DNA of 36,163 nucleotides from NCBI GenBank assembly GCA_004321805.1, contig SGZV01000013.1, positions 1 through 36,163 on the forward strand, given 5' to 3'. The notes beneath the pieces are model-generated. The model was not told where the DNA came from. It did not search any database and worked only from the letters and a program-made list of their open reading frames with translations. The position numbers were made by a program, and so were the translations under genes. This DNA comes from an alpha proteobacterium HIMB59. Lineage in GTDB: Bacteria > Pseudomonadota > Alphaproteobacteria > HIMB59. This document shows positions 7,459 to 17,716 of the stretch, piece by piece (within the stretch, counting starts at the first letter, position 1; every line of letters starts with the position of its first letter).

Positions 7459-8973
7459 AAATTTTTTAGGTTTATAAATTAGTTTAAATTCTTCCAAACG
7501 TAATAAATTTAGAGAAATGAAATAAATTATAGCCCCAAAAAGAATTTTAACAAAAAGGTCAAAAAAGAGACTAAAAGAGAATAGATATTCGATAAATAAT
7601 ATAGTCAAAAACATTATCAAAGAGCAAAATAAAATTTTAAAAATTTTAATATGATCAAATAGTTTAATTTTCTTAAAAAAAGTTAAAAAATATATTTTGA
7701 GAAATAATATTTGTATTACAACATTAAACCATACGCTTAATGTGCTAGCAATTGCTAGACCGATGGCACCTAAAGATTGATATAAAAAGTAACACAATAA
7801 TAGATTTAATAAGAAAGTAGGAATTGATGCAATTACTGGCAAATCTACTCTTTCATTTGAAAAAAATACCTGATTGCATATTTTAGCAAACATATATCCT
7901 GGCAATGAAAAAGAATAAACAATTAAGATTTTCGAAGTTATTAAAACATCAGAGGCTTGAAACTCACCCCTTCCAAATAAAACATTAACAATATCGTGAC
8001 TCAAATAGAGTAAGCCAAATACGCTAGGGATAGAGAATATTAGACAAAAAATGATAGTTTGATTGAAAGCATTAACATTTTTTTCTTGATCTAAAATATT
8101 TTTGCTTAAGTAGGGCAAGAGAGTCACGGAAATAGCAACTGCAACTAAAGCGAACGGCAAATCTATAATTCTATCTGCATAGTAAATGTAACTTATTGTA
8201 CCCTCCCCTACTAAAGAGGCAAAAATCATTGAAATAAATATATTTAGTTGAACTATACCCGATCCAAAAATAGAATAAGAAAGTCTTTTCAAAAAGATTT
8301 TTAAATAATAAATATTTGAAATAATACCGTTAATACTTAACTTAAATATCAAATTTAAAGATTTTAAATTAATAAATAGCAATAAAAGTTGGATTATACC
8401 TGCAATTATTAAAGACCAAGCTAGTGCAAAATGAGCATCAGATTTAAACAAAAATAAAGCTATTATCATACATACATTTAAAATCACTGATAAAAAAGAA
8501 GGTAAAAAAAACTTTCCATTGATATTTAAAATAGAGCTTAAAATTGCTGAGAGAGTAACAAAAATCAAAAATGGAAAAGTTATTGGTAATAATTGACTAG
8601 CAAAAATAAATTGGTTTTTATTATCGATAAAGCCTGGTGCTAATATGCTTATGACATCAGTCTTAAAAATAAAAACAAAAATTGTAAGAGCTGAAGTTAC
8701 TAAAAGGAATATTAAGAAAATACTCCAAAAAAATTCCATTGCCCTATCTTCGTTTTCTTTTTTTTGATTTATAAACATTGGTATTAAAACACTGTTAACT
8801 GCGCCTTCAGCAAATATTCTTCTAAACAAATTCGGGAGCCTATAGGCAAAAAGAAATGCATCAGATAAAATGTTAGCGCCAAGATAATTAGCAAATAATA
8901 CATCTCTAAAAAATCCGGTTAATCTAGAACTTAAAATATTAGAAGTAATTTTACTAAAATTATTGAATTTCAT
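7453..8973 (-). CDS. murJ: Lipid II flippase MurJ
   Basis: MurJ moves the lipid-linked peptidoglycan precursor (lipid II) across the inner membrane. The 506-residue protein is almost wholly hydrophobic, with about 14 membrane spans as in the MviN/MurJ family. The N-terminus shows the family opening, SRLTGFFRDVLFANYLG at about residues 16-32, then SDAFLFAYRLPNLFRRIFAE with the conserved arginines, and AEGAVNSVLIPMF. It begins 6 bp after the DsbA-like gene on the same strand, so it probably shares its transcript. Its presence shows the cell makes peptidoglycan, in keeping with the M23 peptidase and OmpA-like protein nearby. Confidence 0.95.
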   Translation of the reverse strand: MKFNNFSKITSNILSSRLTGFFRDVLFANYLGANILSDAFLFAYRLPNLFRRIFAEGAVNSVLIPMFINQKKENEDRAMEFFWSIFLIFLLVTSALTIFVFIFKTDVISILAPGFIDNKNQFIFASQLLPITFPFLIFVTLSAILSSILNINGKFFLPSFLSVILNVCMIIALFLFKSDAHFALAWSLIIAGIIQLLLLFINLKSLNLIFKLSINGIISNIYYLKIFLKRLSYSIFGSGIVQLNIFISMIFASLVGEGTISYIYYADRIIDLPFALVAVAISVTLLPYLSKNILDQEKNVNAFNQTIIFCLIFSIPSVFGLLYLSHDIVNVLFGRGEFQASDVLITSKILIVYSFSLPGYMFAKICNQVFFSNERVDLPVIASIPTFLLNLLLCYFLYQSLGAIGLAIASTLSVWFNVVIQILFLKIYFLTFFKKIKLFDHIKIFKILFCSLIMFLTILFIEYLFSFSLFFDLFVKILFGAIIYFISLNLLRLEEFKLIYKPKKFN

Positions 8974-8979
8974 AGAAAT

Positions 8980-9918
8980 TTAAGAAAATTCTTTTTCTAA
9001 AATTTCTAAAATCTTTTCAGAGCTAATAAAACCAGGAATAATGGTGTTACCAATAATAATAGCTGGTGTGCCTGAAAATTTGAAATCATTTACATAATTT
9101 TTATGAATATCTGAAAGTTTTTTTATTTCTTCGGACTCAAGATCTAATTCAAGTTGAGATAAATTAACATTCATTAAAAATAAATCTGCTAAAATATCAT
9201 CCATTTTAGATTTTCTATTTGATGAATAAAGATAATTATGAACTTCTTTAAATTTATTTTGTAAGCTCGCAGCTAAAGCAAGCTTGGAGAGATCATATGA
9301 CATACTACCAAGTATTGGCATTTGAATTATGACCAATTGAAGATTTTGATCATTATCTATAACTTTCATAATTTCATTATGAAATTTTAAACAATAGCCA
9401 CAATTATAATCAACAAACTCAAAAATTTTTTTCTCGGCATTTTTATCTCCTATAAACATAGTATGTTCTGAAGAATAAATATTTTCAATATTTGTGAGAT
9501 TTTCATTACTTATTCTCTCTTGTTCGATTTGATTTTGTTTATTTTGAAAGTCTCTTAAAACATCTAAAATTATCTTTGGATTATTTTTTATGAATTCTTC
9601 TATAATGTTGTCTAACTCATCATATTCAACAAAACTATTATTCAATTCTTTGATGGAGCTATTATTGATTGAATTTTGAATAATTTGCTCTAATTCAGAG
9701 CGTTCTACAAAATTTTGGCTGACAGGTTCATTATTGCTAATTATTTCAATATCATTTTCCAATTCTTTATTTTCTTGATTTTGAATACTTAATAAATTGT
9801 AATCCATATTTTGCTTCAAATAATAATAAGAAACAAAAGCAACAATAAGAATAATTATAGTAGAGAAAAAAAATACCTTTAGACCATTTCTTCTTTTCTT
9901 TCTTGTATAAATTCCCAT
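8980..9918 (-). CDS. Membrane-anchored DsbA-family thiol-disulfide protein
   Basis: A 312-residue protein with a basic N-terminus and one membrane span at about residues 13-33, a charged helical linker to about 150, then a thioredoxin-fold domain. The active site is CGYC at 173-176 (in FVDYNCGYCLKFH) and the cis-proline loop is SGTPAIII at 282-289. The segment before the domain resembles the N-terminal helical region of Com1/ScsC/BdbD-like proteins. It should work in the periplasm to form or isomerise disulfides. It lies between an unknown gene (37 bp upstream) and murJ (6 bp downstream). Which substrates it serves, and whether it is oxidase or isomerase, cannot be told. Confidence 0.88.
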   Translation of the reverse strand: MGIYTRKKRRNGLKVFFFSTIIILIVAFVSYYYLKQNMDYNLLSIQNQENKELENDIEIISNNEPVSQNFVERSELEQIIQNSINNSSIKELNNSFVEYDELDNIIEEFIKNNPKIILDVLRDFQNKQNQIEQERISNENLTNIENIYSSEHTMFIGDKNAEKKIFEFVDYNCGYCLKFHNEIMKVIDNDQNLQLVIIQMPILGSMSYDLSKLALAASLQNKFKEVHNYLYSSNRKSKMDDILADLFLMNVNLSQLELDLESEEIKKLSDIHKNYVNDFKFSGTPAIIIGNTIIPGFISSEKILEILEKEFS

Positions 9919-9955
9919 TGAATAAAAGTTGCTATTATGTACGTATTTCAGTTAA

Positions 9956-10570
9956 TCACGAAATACTTATTAACTCAATATATTCATCATTTTTAAAATT
10001 TTGTTTCAGTAATTTTAAAGATTTATATTGTACATGGGTAAAATTATTCTCAAAAAAATTGATTTTTTTATTTTTAATAATAGGGATATTATGAGTTGAG
10101 CACTCAAAATAATAAGGGTACCCCCAGATTTGATAATAGTACAGTTCTTTTTCAGATAAATTATTAAATCTATAAATGTCCTTTTTAAATTCTATTGGAT
10201 CAAGAGTTTTTCTATAAATATCAAATTTTCTCATAATATTATTTTTAAAAAAATTTAATTTTTGATCTTCCTCAAAAAGCAATACAAATTGATCATTAAT
10301 TATGGAATTTGATATAAAGTTATATCTATTATCGAATATGTCTTTTAGTGCTGAAGTATTATTCTTTCTAATGTAATCAATTATATCTTTTTCTGAATAG
10401 AGATGACTTAAATAAAAAGGTGCCTTAATTAGAAAATTAAAATTAATCTGATTAATGAATAAATTAAGATCTAAATTATTTTTTTTTAAAAATACACTAC
10501 ACTCTTCATAAAAAAGCTCATTAGGTTGTAGGACAATAGAATAAAGAGCTTCGGTTTCTAAATTAGTCAT
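9956..10570 (-). CDS. Protein of unknown function, 204 aa
   Basis: I do not recognise this protein. It is 204 residues, soluble in appearance, with no signal peptide or membrane span, and rich in Asn, Phe, Tyr, Ile and Lys. Predicted mixed helices are plain, and an aromatic cluster (YYYQIWGYPYYFECSTH) lies near residues 143-159. It is likely real: the ATG overlaps the end of the gate-domain gene by 8 bp, it ends 37 bp before the DsbA-like gene, and the frame is open for over 600 bp in AT-rich DNA. Context among envelope genes hints at an envelope-related or regulatory role, but that is only inference. Confidence 0.65.
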   Translation of the reverse strand: MTNLETEALYSIVLQPNELFYEECSVFLKKNNLDLNLFINQINFNFLIKAPFYLSHLYSEKDIIDYIRKNNTSALKDIFDNRYNFISNSIINDQFVLLFEEDQKLNFFKNNIMRKFDIYRKTLDPIEFKKDIYRFNNLSEKELYYYQIWGYPYYFECSTHNIPIIKNKKINFFENNFTHVQYKSLKLLKQNFKNDEYIELISIS

Positions 10571-11519
10571 ATGTTATTTTTTCTAAAATAAATTTTTGAT
10601 ATTTGGTATCCAAAATATATCTCATTAACAATATTATTATTACAGTATAAATAAATCTAAAAAACAATACTCCACTTATATGACTCCCTAGTAATAATAT
10701 TAAAATTGTATCCTCTATTATACTGTGACAAAGACTTAAAAATGATAAAGATAATAAGATATCCTTTTTGGATATATTATTTTTTTTTGACTCTTCAATT
10801 AAAAAACCCCCTCCAAAAGATATGCCTAATGTAAGACCAATTAATATTATATTTGCTACTTTATCAGACATACCTAAATAAGATAAAGGGGCTCTTAAAA
10901 TATTTATGATTATCTGCCAAATACCTAAATACTTAAGGATATTGATAGTTGTGATAATGGAAAAAATAATTAAAAAAATGATTAGAAAATTTTGAATTTG
11001 AAGAATTGCCCAATCAATATTGGATACCGTTGAACTAGGAGCCTTTAAAAAAGATATATTCTTTTCACTAAATAAGTCATATTTTATAAATATAAGATTT
11101 AAAATTTTCCCAGCAATTATTGCATTAATAAATCTAAACAATAAATTAAAAATTGCAGAAACGCGAGATTGCCTAGCTATCGCAACCTCTATAGGAAGAC
11201 TGTGAGCGATCAATATAAGTAAGCCTAATATTGTTGTTTCTGCCACTGAATAATCAAATATAGCCTGAAGGCTGGCAAAAGCTGCCATACCAGCATAAAT
11301 ATTTACAAGTATCGCTGCCATCCAAACCAGCCCAAGAGATCCATCTATTCCTATAAAACCAGTTAAAGGCTCTAAAAATTTTGCTAAATAAGGAATCGCA
11401 CCCATTAATTCTAGAAATCTAATTATTACAACTACGGGTAAAATTACTTTAAAGAGTATCCAAAAAATTTTAGAAGTTTCAGATAATATATTATGAAGTA
11501 TTTTTTGAAAATTTTTCAT
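10563..11519 (-). CDS. Gate-domain (nucleoside recognition/YjiH-like) membrane protein
   Basis: A 318-residue polytopic membrane protein with two related halves. It matches the gate (nucleoside recognition, PF07670) family that includes YjiG/YjiH, SpmA/SpmB and parts of CNT and FeoB transporters. The marks are NIYAGMAAFASL near residues 93-104, a polar break in the membrane region (AHSLPIEVAIARQSRVSA, about 105-122), and in the second half GISFGGGFLIEESKK and SLCHSIIEDT. The substrate is unknown. It is the first gene of a minus-strand run leading to an unknown protein, a DsbA-like protein and murJ, and is divergent from the M23 peptidase with 40 bp between. Confidence 0.8.
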   Translation of the reverse strand: MKNFQKILHNILSETSKIFWILFKVILPVVVIIRFLELMGAIPYLAKFLEPLTGFIGIDGSLGLVWMAAILVNIYAGMAAFASLQAIFDYSVAETTILGLLILIAHSLPIEVAIARQSRVSAIFNLLFRFINAIIAGKILNLIFIKYDLFSEKNISFLKAPSSTVSNIDWAILQIQNFLIIFLIIFSIITTINILKYLGIWQIIINILRAPLSYLGMSDKVANIILIGLTLGISFGGGFLIEESKKNNISKKDILLSLSFLSLCHSIIEDTILILLLGSHISGVLFFRFIYTVIIILLMRYILDTKYQKFILEKITYD

Positions 11520-11559
11520 TTATAAATAAGATAAAGAATTAGTCTTTTATAACAAATTA

Positions 11560-13032
11560 ATGATAAGAAGAAATAGTTTTACAGTCAAATCGACATTTAG
11601 TTTATTAATGCTTTTAACTAGCTTATTTTGTTTTTCAATAAGCTATCAAGAAATTAGTAGAATTAAATTAAATTATGATTTGGGCTTTCAAGAAAATATA
11701 AATTATTTTGATAAAAAAGCTTTTCAAAAATATTATGAAAAAATAGAAATTCAAAATCTTACAGATCCAATTTTTGATGAAAAAAAATCAAAAAATTATT
11801 TTAGGGACATTAGCTTTAGCAATCTACTTAGTTTATTTGATGATGAAACATTAGAAGAAAGTGCTCCTAAAGTAATAGATGATAATTCGAAAGAAGAAAA
11901 AATTGTTGAGGATGTAAATGATCTTATCGAAGAAGAAAAATTTTCTTATCAAGACATTAATGTATCTAAAGGTGATAATTTTGCAAAAATACTAAAAAAA
12001 GGCGGTCTTCGTGGAAGAGATATTGATAAGTTAATTATAAATGGTGGTGATGTGTATGATTTTTCTAAAATTTATCAAGGAGATATAATTAAGATATTCA
12101 GCAAATATGACGATAATAAAAATTTGAAGAATTTTGAATTGATTTATCGTTTTTCAAAAATAGAAGAATTATTTATATCTTTTTTAGAAGATAAATTTAT
12201 TTATGAAATAAAAAAAATACCTATTACTTCCGAAAAGATATTTGTATCTGGCGTGATTGAAACCAGTCTATATAAAGCAATGAAAGATAAGGGTCTTTCT
12301 GAGATTATAATTAATGAAATTATAAGAATTTATAGTTTTGATGTTGATTTTCAGAGAGATATCTACGCTGGAGATAGTTTTGAAATCTATTTTAAAAGAG
12401 AAAAAAATGAAAAAAATGAGACTGTATCAATTAAAGATCCTGAATATTTAATGCTCAGTTCAAGAGGGACAGAGCTACCCTATTATTTATATTCTACAGA
12501 GGAGTTTAATGAATATTTTGACGAAAATGGTAAAGGTATGACTAAAAGTTTAATGAAAACTCCAATAAATGGGGCAAGGTTAAGTTCAAGCTATGGAATG
12601 AGAAAACACCCCATACTTGGATATAATAAAATGCATAAGGGCCTTGACTTTGCTGCTCCTACTGGAACTCCAATATTTGCTGCTGGTAATGGTATCGTTG
12701 AATATGTTGGCAGAAATGGAGGATACGGAAAGTATATAAGGATAAGACATGATAGTACCTATAAGACTGCCTATGCTCATCTAAATAGCTATAAAAAAGG
12801 CATTGGTAATGGGGTAAGAGTTAAGCAAGGAGACATAATAGGATATGTAGGATCAACTGGAAGATCAACTGGACCTCACTTACACTATGAAATTATTGTT
12901 AATGGTCAGCAAATAAACCCAGCAACTTTAAAATTACCCTCGGGCAGAAAGCTTAATGAGCAACAGCTTATTGATTTTAACTTATTAGTAAGTCAAAAAA
13001 ATTTAGAAGTTGAAAAACTAAGGGGTCTTTAA
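11560..13032 (+). CDS. M23 family metallopeptidase, membrane-anchored
   Basis: A 490-residue protein with an uncleaved signal or anchor at about residues 11-29, an acidic spacer to about 125, a LysM/OapA-like region around 130-280, and a C-terminal LytM/M23 domain at about 335-460. Zinc ligands are H359 and D363 (HKGLD) and H442, with H407 (AYAHLN) and H440 in GPHLHYE. All are present, so it should be an active peptidoglycan endopeptidase, like MepM-type proteins, rather than an inactive activator such as EnvC. It faces away from the gate-domain gene and meets the DUF4167 gene end to end with no gap. Confidence 0.93.
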   Translation: MIRRNSFTVKSTFSLLMLLTSLFCFSISYQEISRIKLNYDLGFQENINYFDKKAFQKYYEKIEIQNLTDPIFDEKKSKNYFRDISFSNLLSLFDDETLEESAPKVIDDNSKEEKIVEDVNDLIEEEKFSYQDINVSKGDNFAKILKKGGLRGRDIDKLIINGGDVYDFSKIYQGDIIKIFSKYDDNKNLKNFELIYRFSKIEELFISFLEDKFIYEIKKIPITSEKIFVSGVIETSLYKAMKDKGLSEIIINEIIRIYSFDVDFQRDIYAGDSFEIYFKREKNEKNETVSIKDPEYLMLSSRGTELPYYLYSTEEFNEYFDENGKGMTKSLMKTPINGARLSSSYGMRKHPILGYNKMHKGLDFAAPTGTPIFAAGNGIVEYVGRNGGYGKYIRIRHDSTYKTAYAHLNSYKKGIGNGVRVKQGDIIGYVGSTGRSTGPHLHYEIIVNGQQINPATLKLPSGRKLNEQQLIDFNLLVSQKNLEVEKLRGL

Positions 13033-13416
13033 TTAAGCTAATTGACTAGCTAAATCATCAAAATCTGTTGTAGGCTCTTTTTTTTCTATAACCACACTAT
13101 CATCAGACGTTTTATCAGACTTGTCTTTGGATATAATTTTTCTAGAAAAATTATTTTTAGAAGAGTTATCAATTTGTCGATAATAATGTTCAGCGTGCTG
13201 TAAATAGAATTGTTCTAATATTTCATCCCCTTGCCCTTTAGCATCTTTAGCTTTATTCAAAAAATCATTATATTGATCTTTTGGATTTTTACCATTTCTC
13301 TTATAGTTATTGGAATTACCATTGGCTTGAAGATAAGGCGAGTCAGCTGCACCTCTGGATGAGGAGGAATTTTTTCTTGAAGAACCAAATGGTTTTCTTT
13401 TTGTAAAATTTTTCAT
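13033..13416 (-). CDS. DUF4167 domain protein
   Basis: A 127-residue protein with an N-terminal basic, Ser/Asn/Gly-rich tract (about 1-45) and a conserved short helical segment, residues about 46-83: KDQYNDFLNKAKDAKGQGD, then LQHAEHYYRQI. This is the DUF4167 pattern of Alphaproteobacteria, where the gene sits next to prmC and prfA as here. The basic, disordered head suggests RNA or nucleic-acid binding, but no function is established. It begins 38 bp after the prmC stop and its own stop abuts the M23 peptidase gene. Confidence 0.85.
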   Translation of the reverse strand: MKNFTKRKPFGSSRKNSSSSRGAADSPYLQANGNSNNYKRNGKNPKDQYNDFLNKAKDAKGQGDEILEQFYLQHAEHYYRQIDNSSKNNFSRKIISKDKSDKTSDDSVVIEKKEPTTDFDDLASQLA

Positions 13417-13454
13417 ATGTTGTGTTATTGATTATCTATTTTTCTAAAAACCCG

Positions 13455-14321
13455 TCAGTCAGTAAATGGGAATGATATCTTTATTAATCTATCTAATTTA
13501 AGATAATCTTCTTTCTTATAACTTATTTTAACATTTTTTTCTAATAAAAATTTAATTAATTGATCAGTAATTAAAGGGTCAATTTCAAAATAAAGTTTTC
13601 CCTTATATTCGATATCATATAAGTAATTTGTAATTTCTTTGTAAAAAAACAAACCATCATCACCTCCATCTAGAGCTAATATTGGGTCAAAAAGTGTTGA
13701 TTTTTCCAGATTTTTAATATGACCTGAGGGAATATATGGAGGGTTAGAAACAATAAAATCAGATTTTATTAAATTTTCTTTAGGGAAATCTTGAAACAAA
13801 TTTGATTTATAGACCTTCGATCGCTTATATAAACCTGTATTTAAAATATTTTTTTTACATACTTCAATAGCCTCGCTTGAAATATCTATAAAATTGCACT
13901 CAGAATATCTAAACTCATCTAATAATGATATTCCTAAACATCCGGTACCACAGCAAAGGTCAATAAAAGAAATATTTGATTTATTTACTTTATTGTAATC
14001 AATCAAAATATTTTCGATTATTATTTCAGACTCAGGACGAGGATCTAAAGTATATTGATTGGTATAAAAAACATGATTCCAAAACCCTCTTTGTTTCAAA
14101 ATTTTTGAAAGTGGCTTACCAGATACTCTCTCAAATACAACCTTTTGCAAAATTTTAAAATCAATATACTTAAAATCTACATCTATAAATAAATTTTTAT
14201 TTGCAGCGTATGCAATAATAATTTGAGATTCTCCATCGCTATTCGGAACATTGTATGAGCTTAAATATTCAGTTAATTTTTTCTGTAAATCTGATTTATT
14301 TAATAATTGATTATTGAACAT
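13455..14321 (-). CDS. prmC: Peptide chain release factor N5-glutamine methyltransferase
   Basis: PrmC methylates the glutamine of the GGQ motif in release factors, raising termination efficiency. The 288-residue protein has the N-terminal helical domain and a Rossmann domain with SAM motif DLCCGTG at 121-127 and the catalytic NPPYIPSG at 193-200. RPESE at 95-99 corresponds to the family's RPETE. It lies just after its substrate gene prfA and overlaps it by 11 bp, the usual arrangement. The second residue of motif I is Leu-Cys-Cys rather than Leu-Gly-Thr, a modest change. Confidence 0.95.
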   Translation of the reverse strand: MFNNQLLNKSDLQKKLTEYLSSYNVPNSDGESQIIIAYAANKNLFIDVDFKYIDFKILQKVVFERVSGKPLSKILKQRGFWNHVFYTNQYTLDPRPESEIIIENILIDYNKVNKSNISFIDLCCGTGCLGISLLDEFRYSECNFIDISSEAIEVCKKNILNTGLYKRSKVYKSNLFQDFPKENLIKSDFIVSNPPYIPSGHIKNLEKSTLFDPILALDGGDDGLFFYKEITNYLYDIEYKGKLYFEIDPLITDQLIKFLLEKNVKISYKKEDYLKLDRLIKISFPFTD

Positions 14322-15390
14322 TCAATTGATTAAGCTTTTCTGCTTGCTCACTAGCAGATAAAGCAGAGATCATTTCTTCTAGTGCTTCACCGGTAAGAAA
14401 CTGATCTAATTTATATAGAGTTAAGTTAATACGATGATCTGAAACTCTCCCTTGTGGAAAATTGTAAGTCCTAATCCTTTCAGATCTATCACCTGAACCA
14501 ACTTGATTTTTTCTATTTGAAGATAATTCCTTTTGTTTCTTTAATCTTTCTTCTTCGTAAATTCTAGATCGTAAAATTTTTAGAGCTTTTGCTTTATTTT
14601 TATGTTGAGAGCGCTCATCTTGTTGGGTAACCACTATACCAGTAGGTATATGAGTAATTCTTACAGCGCTATCAGTGGTATTTACTGACTGACCCCCTGC
14701 TCCACCAGATCTATACACATCAATTCTTAAATCAGAGTCTTTAATTTCAACGTCAAGATCCTCAGCTTCCGGTAAGACAGCCACTGTGGCAGCAGAAGTA
14801 TGAATTCTTCCTCCAGACTCTGTTTCTGGAATTCTTTGAACTCGATGAACTCCAGATTCATTTTTTAAAAATTTAAAAACACCATCTCCCTGAATTTCAA
14901 TTACAGCTTCCTTAATTCCCTTTAAACCAGTTTCACTTTTTTCCATTGGTTGAAATCTCCAGTTTTTTAATGATGAATATCTCTCATACATTCTATAAAG
15001 ATCCCCAGCAAAAAGAGCAGCTTCGTCACCACCAGTCCCAGCTCTAATCTCTAAGATAACATTTTTTTCATCTGCCTCATCTTTTGGTAACAAGGCTATA
15101 AGCAAGTCTTTATTTCTTTTTTCTAATTCTTTTTCAAAATCTGGCAATTCTGATTTAGCTAGATCTCTCAAATCTTCATCATTTTCATTCTCTAAAATAT
15201 CTTTGTACCCTTTTATATCATTTTCTAATTTTTCAATCATATTTGATAGTTCAATGATAGGCTGTAACTTTGATAAATCTTTATTAATTTGAATGATTTG
15301 TTTATTATCAAGACTTTCAGAGTTCATCAATTTTTGATTAAGCTCTGAATACTTGCTCTTTAAATCTAAAATTTGTTTATCTAATTTCAT
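14311..15390 (-). CDS. prfA: Peptide chain release factor 1
   Basis: RF1 reads UAA and UAG and triggers peptide release. The 359-residue protein is full length. The tripeptide stop-reading motif appears as PET at 188-190 (RVQRIPETE), matching RF1's P-x-T and not RF2's S-P-F. The GGQ motif is at 232-234 (GGAGGQSVN) with the catalytic Gln234, the target of PrmC next door. It overlaps hisS by 14 bp and prmC by 11 bp, so hisS-prfA-prmC look translationally coupled. Confidence 0.97.
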   Translation of the reverse strand: MKLDKQILDLKSKYSELNQKLMNSESLDNKQIIQINKDLSKLQPIIELSNMIEKLENDIKGYKDILENENDEDLRDLAKSELPDFEKELEKRNKDLLIALLPKDEADEKNVILEIRAGTGGDEAALFAGDLYRMYERYSSLKNWRFQPMEKSETGLKGIKEAVIEIQGDGVFKFLKNESGVHRVQRIPETESGGRIHTSAATVAVLPEAEDLDVEIKDSDLRIDVYRSGGAGGQSVNTTDSAVRITHIPTGIVVTQQDERSQHKNKAKALKILRSRIYEEERLKKQKELSSNRKNQVGSGDRSERIRTYNFPQGRVSDHRINLTLYKLDQFLTGEALEEMISALSASEQAEKLNQLNVQ

Positions 15391-16624
15391 TTTTTAAATT
15401 AAAATCAGTTAAAGAGTGTGTTTTTTGAATTTTCTTGTTTAAATCTTTAACAGAAATTTCATTAGATTGAATTTCTGACTCTCCAATTAATAAAAGAAAA
15501 TCAAAATCGTTTTTATCTGCGTATGAAAATAATTTTTTTATATTGTTACTAATTTTAATTTCGTGGGAAAAATCAGATTGGTATAATTGCTTTAATACAT
15601 TTAGGGAGTTTAAATATTCTTCTTTTTGTAAAGCTAAAAGAATTTTTTTAGACGAGTTATTTCCTTTATTCACATTAGGTATCAATGCCATTAATCGCTC
15701 TATGCCAGCAGCCCATCCTATACCTGGCATATCTTTCGTAGAGATCATATTGATAAGTTTATCGTATCTACCACCTGCTAATATTGCATTTTGTCGTTTT
15801 TCTTCATTGGTTTGAAATTCAAAAGTCGTATGAGTATAGTAATCTAATCCCCTAACAAGCTTATCATCTTCTTGAAAAGATATTCCATTATCCGATAAAA
15901 ACATTTTAATTTTAGAAAAATAATCTTTGCTTTCTTTAGATAAATGGTCACGTATTTTTGGAGCATTAACTAAAATTTCTCTATCTCCATCGTCTTTACT
16001 ATCTAATATTCTCAAAGGATTTTTATTCAAACGTGATAGAGATGTTTCAGAGAGTTTTTTTGTAAATTGTGATAAATAATCTTTTAAAAGCTTTGAAAAA
16101 TTATTCTGATCTTCAGCAGACCCTAACGAGTTAATTAAAAGATTATATTTATCATTAGATATACCCAGTTTATTTATAAATGCTGAGGCTATGTAAATGA
16201 TTTCAAAATCAATATAAGGAGATTTTTCACCAATGTTTTCAATATTGATTTGATAAAATTGTCTATATCGTCCTTTTTGGGGTCTTTCTCTTCGAAACAT
16301 TGGACCATGTGTAGAAAATTTTAATGATCCTGATTGATAATTAGCTGCAGCAAATCTTGCAATGCCGCTAGTAGCTTCTGGCCTCAAGCATAATATTGAT
16401 TCATTTTTATCAATGAATGAATACATTTCCTTTGAAACAATATCTGTAAGCTCTCCAACAGACCTCGAAAAAAGTTCTTGGTTTTCAATAATTGGTGTTT
16501 GAATAGCATTAAAATTAAATTTATTTGCAATGCTATAAAAAAGTTCCACAACATAGTTAAATTTTTCCATATCTTGGCCATATAAATCATGGGTTCCTTT
16601 TACTGGTGATATATTTTTATTCAT
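15377..16624 (-). CDS. hisS: Histidine-tRNA ligase
   Basis: Charges tRNA-His. The 415-residue class II synthetase shows the opening VKGTHDLYG at residues 8-16, [11 protein letters not shown] at 81-91, motif 2 [16 protein letters not shown] at 110-125, the HisA block [13 protein letters not shown] at 258-270, and a short C-terminal anticodon-binding domain. Motif 2 keeps the Arg and Gln of ordinary bacterial HisRS, so I see no sign of the altered motif known in some Alphaproteobacteria whose tRNA-His lacks G-1. It starts 3 bp after ispG and overlaps prfA by 14 bp. Confidence 0.96.
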   Translation of the reverse strand: MNKNISPVKGTHDLYGQDMEKFNYVVELFYSIANKFNFNAIQTPIIENQELFSRSVGELTDIVSKEMYSFIDKNESILCLRPEATSGIARFAAANYQSGSLKFSTHGPMFRRERPQKGRYRQFYQINIENIGEKSPYIDFEIIYIASAFINKLGISNDKYNLLINSLGSAEDQNNFSKLLKDYLSQFTKKLSETSLSRLNKNPLRILDSKDDGDREILVNAPKIRDHLSKESKDYFSKIKMFLSDNGISFQEDDKLVRGLDYYTHTTFEFQTNEEKRQNAILAGGRYDKLINMISTKDMPGIGWAAGIERLMALIPNVNKGNNSSKKILLALQKEEYLNSLNVLKQLYQSDFSHEIKISNNIKKLFSYADKNDFDFLLLIGESEIQSNEISVKDLNKKIQKTHSLTDFNLKNEIR

Positions 16625-16627
16625 TTT

Positions 16628-17716
16628 TTATTGATAAAGAAGTTCAACTTTTTCTTCTATTTTTTCAACTAGGTAATCAACTAAATTTTCATTTTGAATT
16701 CTATGACTTTTTTTTCCATCAACATAAACCATATGCGTATTATTTCCACCACCGGTAATTCCAATATTAGTCATCGTAGCCTCACCTGGACCATTAACAA
16801 CACATCCAATAATTGAAACAGTTATAGGCTTTTTAATATGTGATAATTTACTCTCAACACTTTTTACTGTTTTTATAACATCAAATTGCTGCCTTGCACA
16901 AGATGGACAAGAGATAATGGTAACACCATAATCTCTAAGATTTAACGACTTTAACATTTCAAAACCAACTTTTACTTCTTGTGTGGGGTGATCAGATAGA
17001 GATACTCTTACTGTATCACCAATTCCATTGTACAATAACATTCCTAATCCTATTGATGATTTAATAGAGCCACTAAAATAACTACCTGCTTCGGTAATAC
17101 CTAAATGAAGTGGATAATTGCAATAATCCGATAGCATTTTATATGACTCTACACTAGTGAATATATTTGAAGCTTTTACACTTATTTTAAAGTTATCAAA
17201 ATTTAAGTCTTCTAATAGTCTTATATTCAGTTTTGCACTTTCAAATAAAGCTTCAGCTGTTGGGCTTTTAAACTTATCTAAAATTTGTTTTTCTAAACTT
17301 CCAGCATTTACTCCAATTCTTATTGGAATGTTGTTTTGCTTAGCCGCCTCAATTACTTCTTTAATTTTTTCATTAGAGCCAATATTTCCAGGATTAATTC
17401 TCAAGCAATGAGCACCATTTTCTGCTGCCTCTAAAGCCCTTTTATAATGAAAATGAATATCCGCAATCAAAGGTATATTCATATTTGGAATTATAGATTT
17501 TAAAGCTTTTGATGATGCCTCGTCTGGAATTGAAACTCTAACTATGTCACAACCCTCTTTTTCTATATCATGAATTTGTTGTAAGGTAGACTCAATGTCA
17601 TGAGTAAGTGTATTAGTCATTGTTTGAACACTTATTGGTGAGTCGCCGCCAATTTCAACATTACCAACTTTAATTTTTTTTGTTAACTTTCTCTTTATGT
17701 TATGGGAGTAATTCAT
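16628..17716 (-). CDS. ispG: 4-hydroxy-3-methylbut-2-enyl diphosphate synthase (flavodoxin)
   Basis: IspG makes HMBPP from MEcPP in the non-mevalonate isoprenoid pathway. The 362-residue length is the short bacterial form without the central plant-type insert. The N-terminal TIM barrel includes [10 protein letters not shown] at 27-36 and [11 protein letters not shown] at 103-113. The 4Fe-4S ligands C270, C273 (SCPSCAR) and C305 (GCVVNGPGE), plus E312, are all present. The start overlaps the end of the RodZ-like gene by 4 bp. No other isoprenoid gene is in view. Confidence 0.97.
   Translation of the reverse strand: MNYSHNIKRKLTKKIKVGNVEIGGDSPISVQTMTNTLTHDIESTLQQIHDIEKEGCDIVRVSIPDEASSKALKSIIPNMNIPLIADIHFHYKRALEAAENGAHCLRINPGNIGSNEKIKEVIEAAKQNNIPIRIGVNAGSLEKQILDKFKSPTAEALFESAKLNIRLLEDLNFDNFKISVKASNIFTSVESYKMLSDYCNYPLHLGITEAGSYFSGSIKSSIGLGMLLYNGIGDTVRVSLSDHPTQEVKVGFEMLKSLNLRDYGVTIISCPSCARQQFDVIKTVKSVESKLSHIKKPITVSIIGCVVNGPGEATMTNIGITGGGNNTHMVYVDGKKSHRIQNENLVDYLVEKIEEKVELLYQ

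Noticed and set aside
13035-13052. Inverted repeat AGCTA/TAGCT at the M23 peptidase and DUF4167 junction as a terminator
   Set aside because: Five-base stem, six-base loop and no T run on either strand; easily chance.
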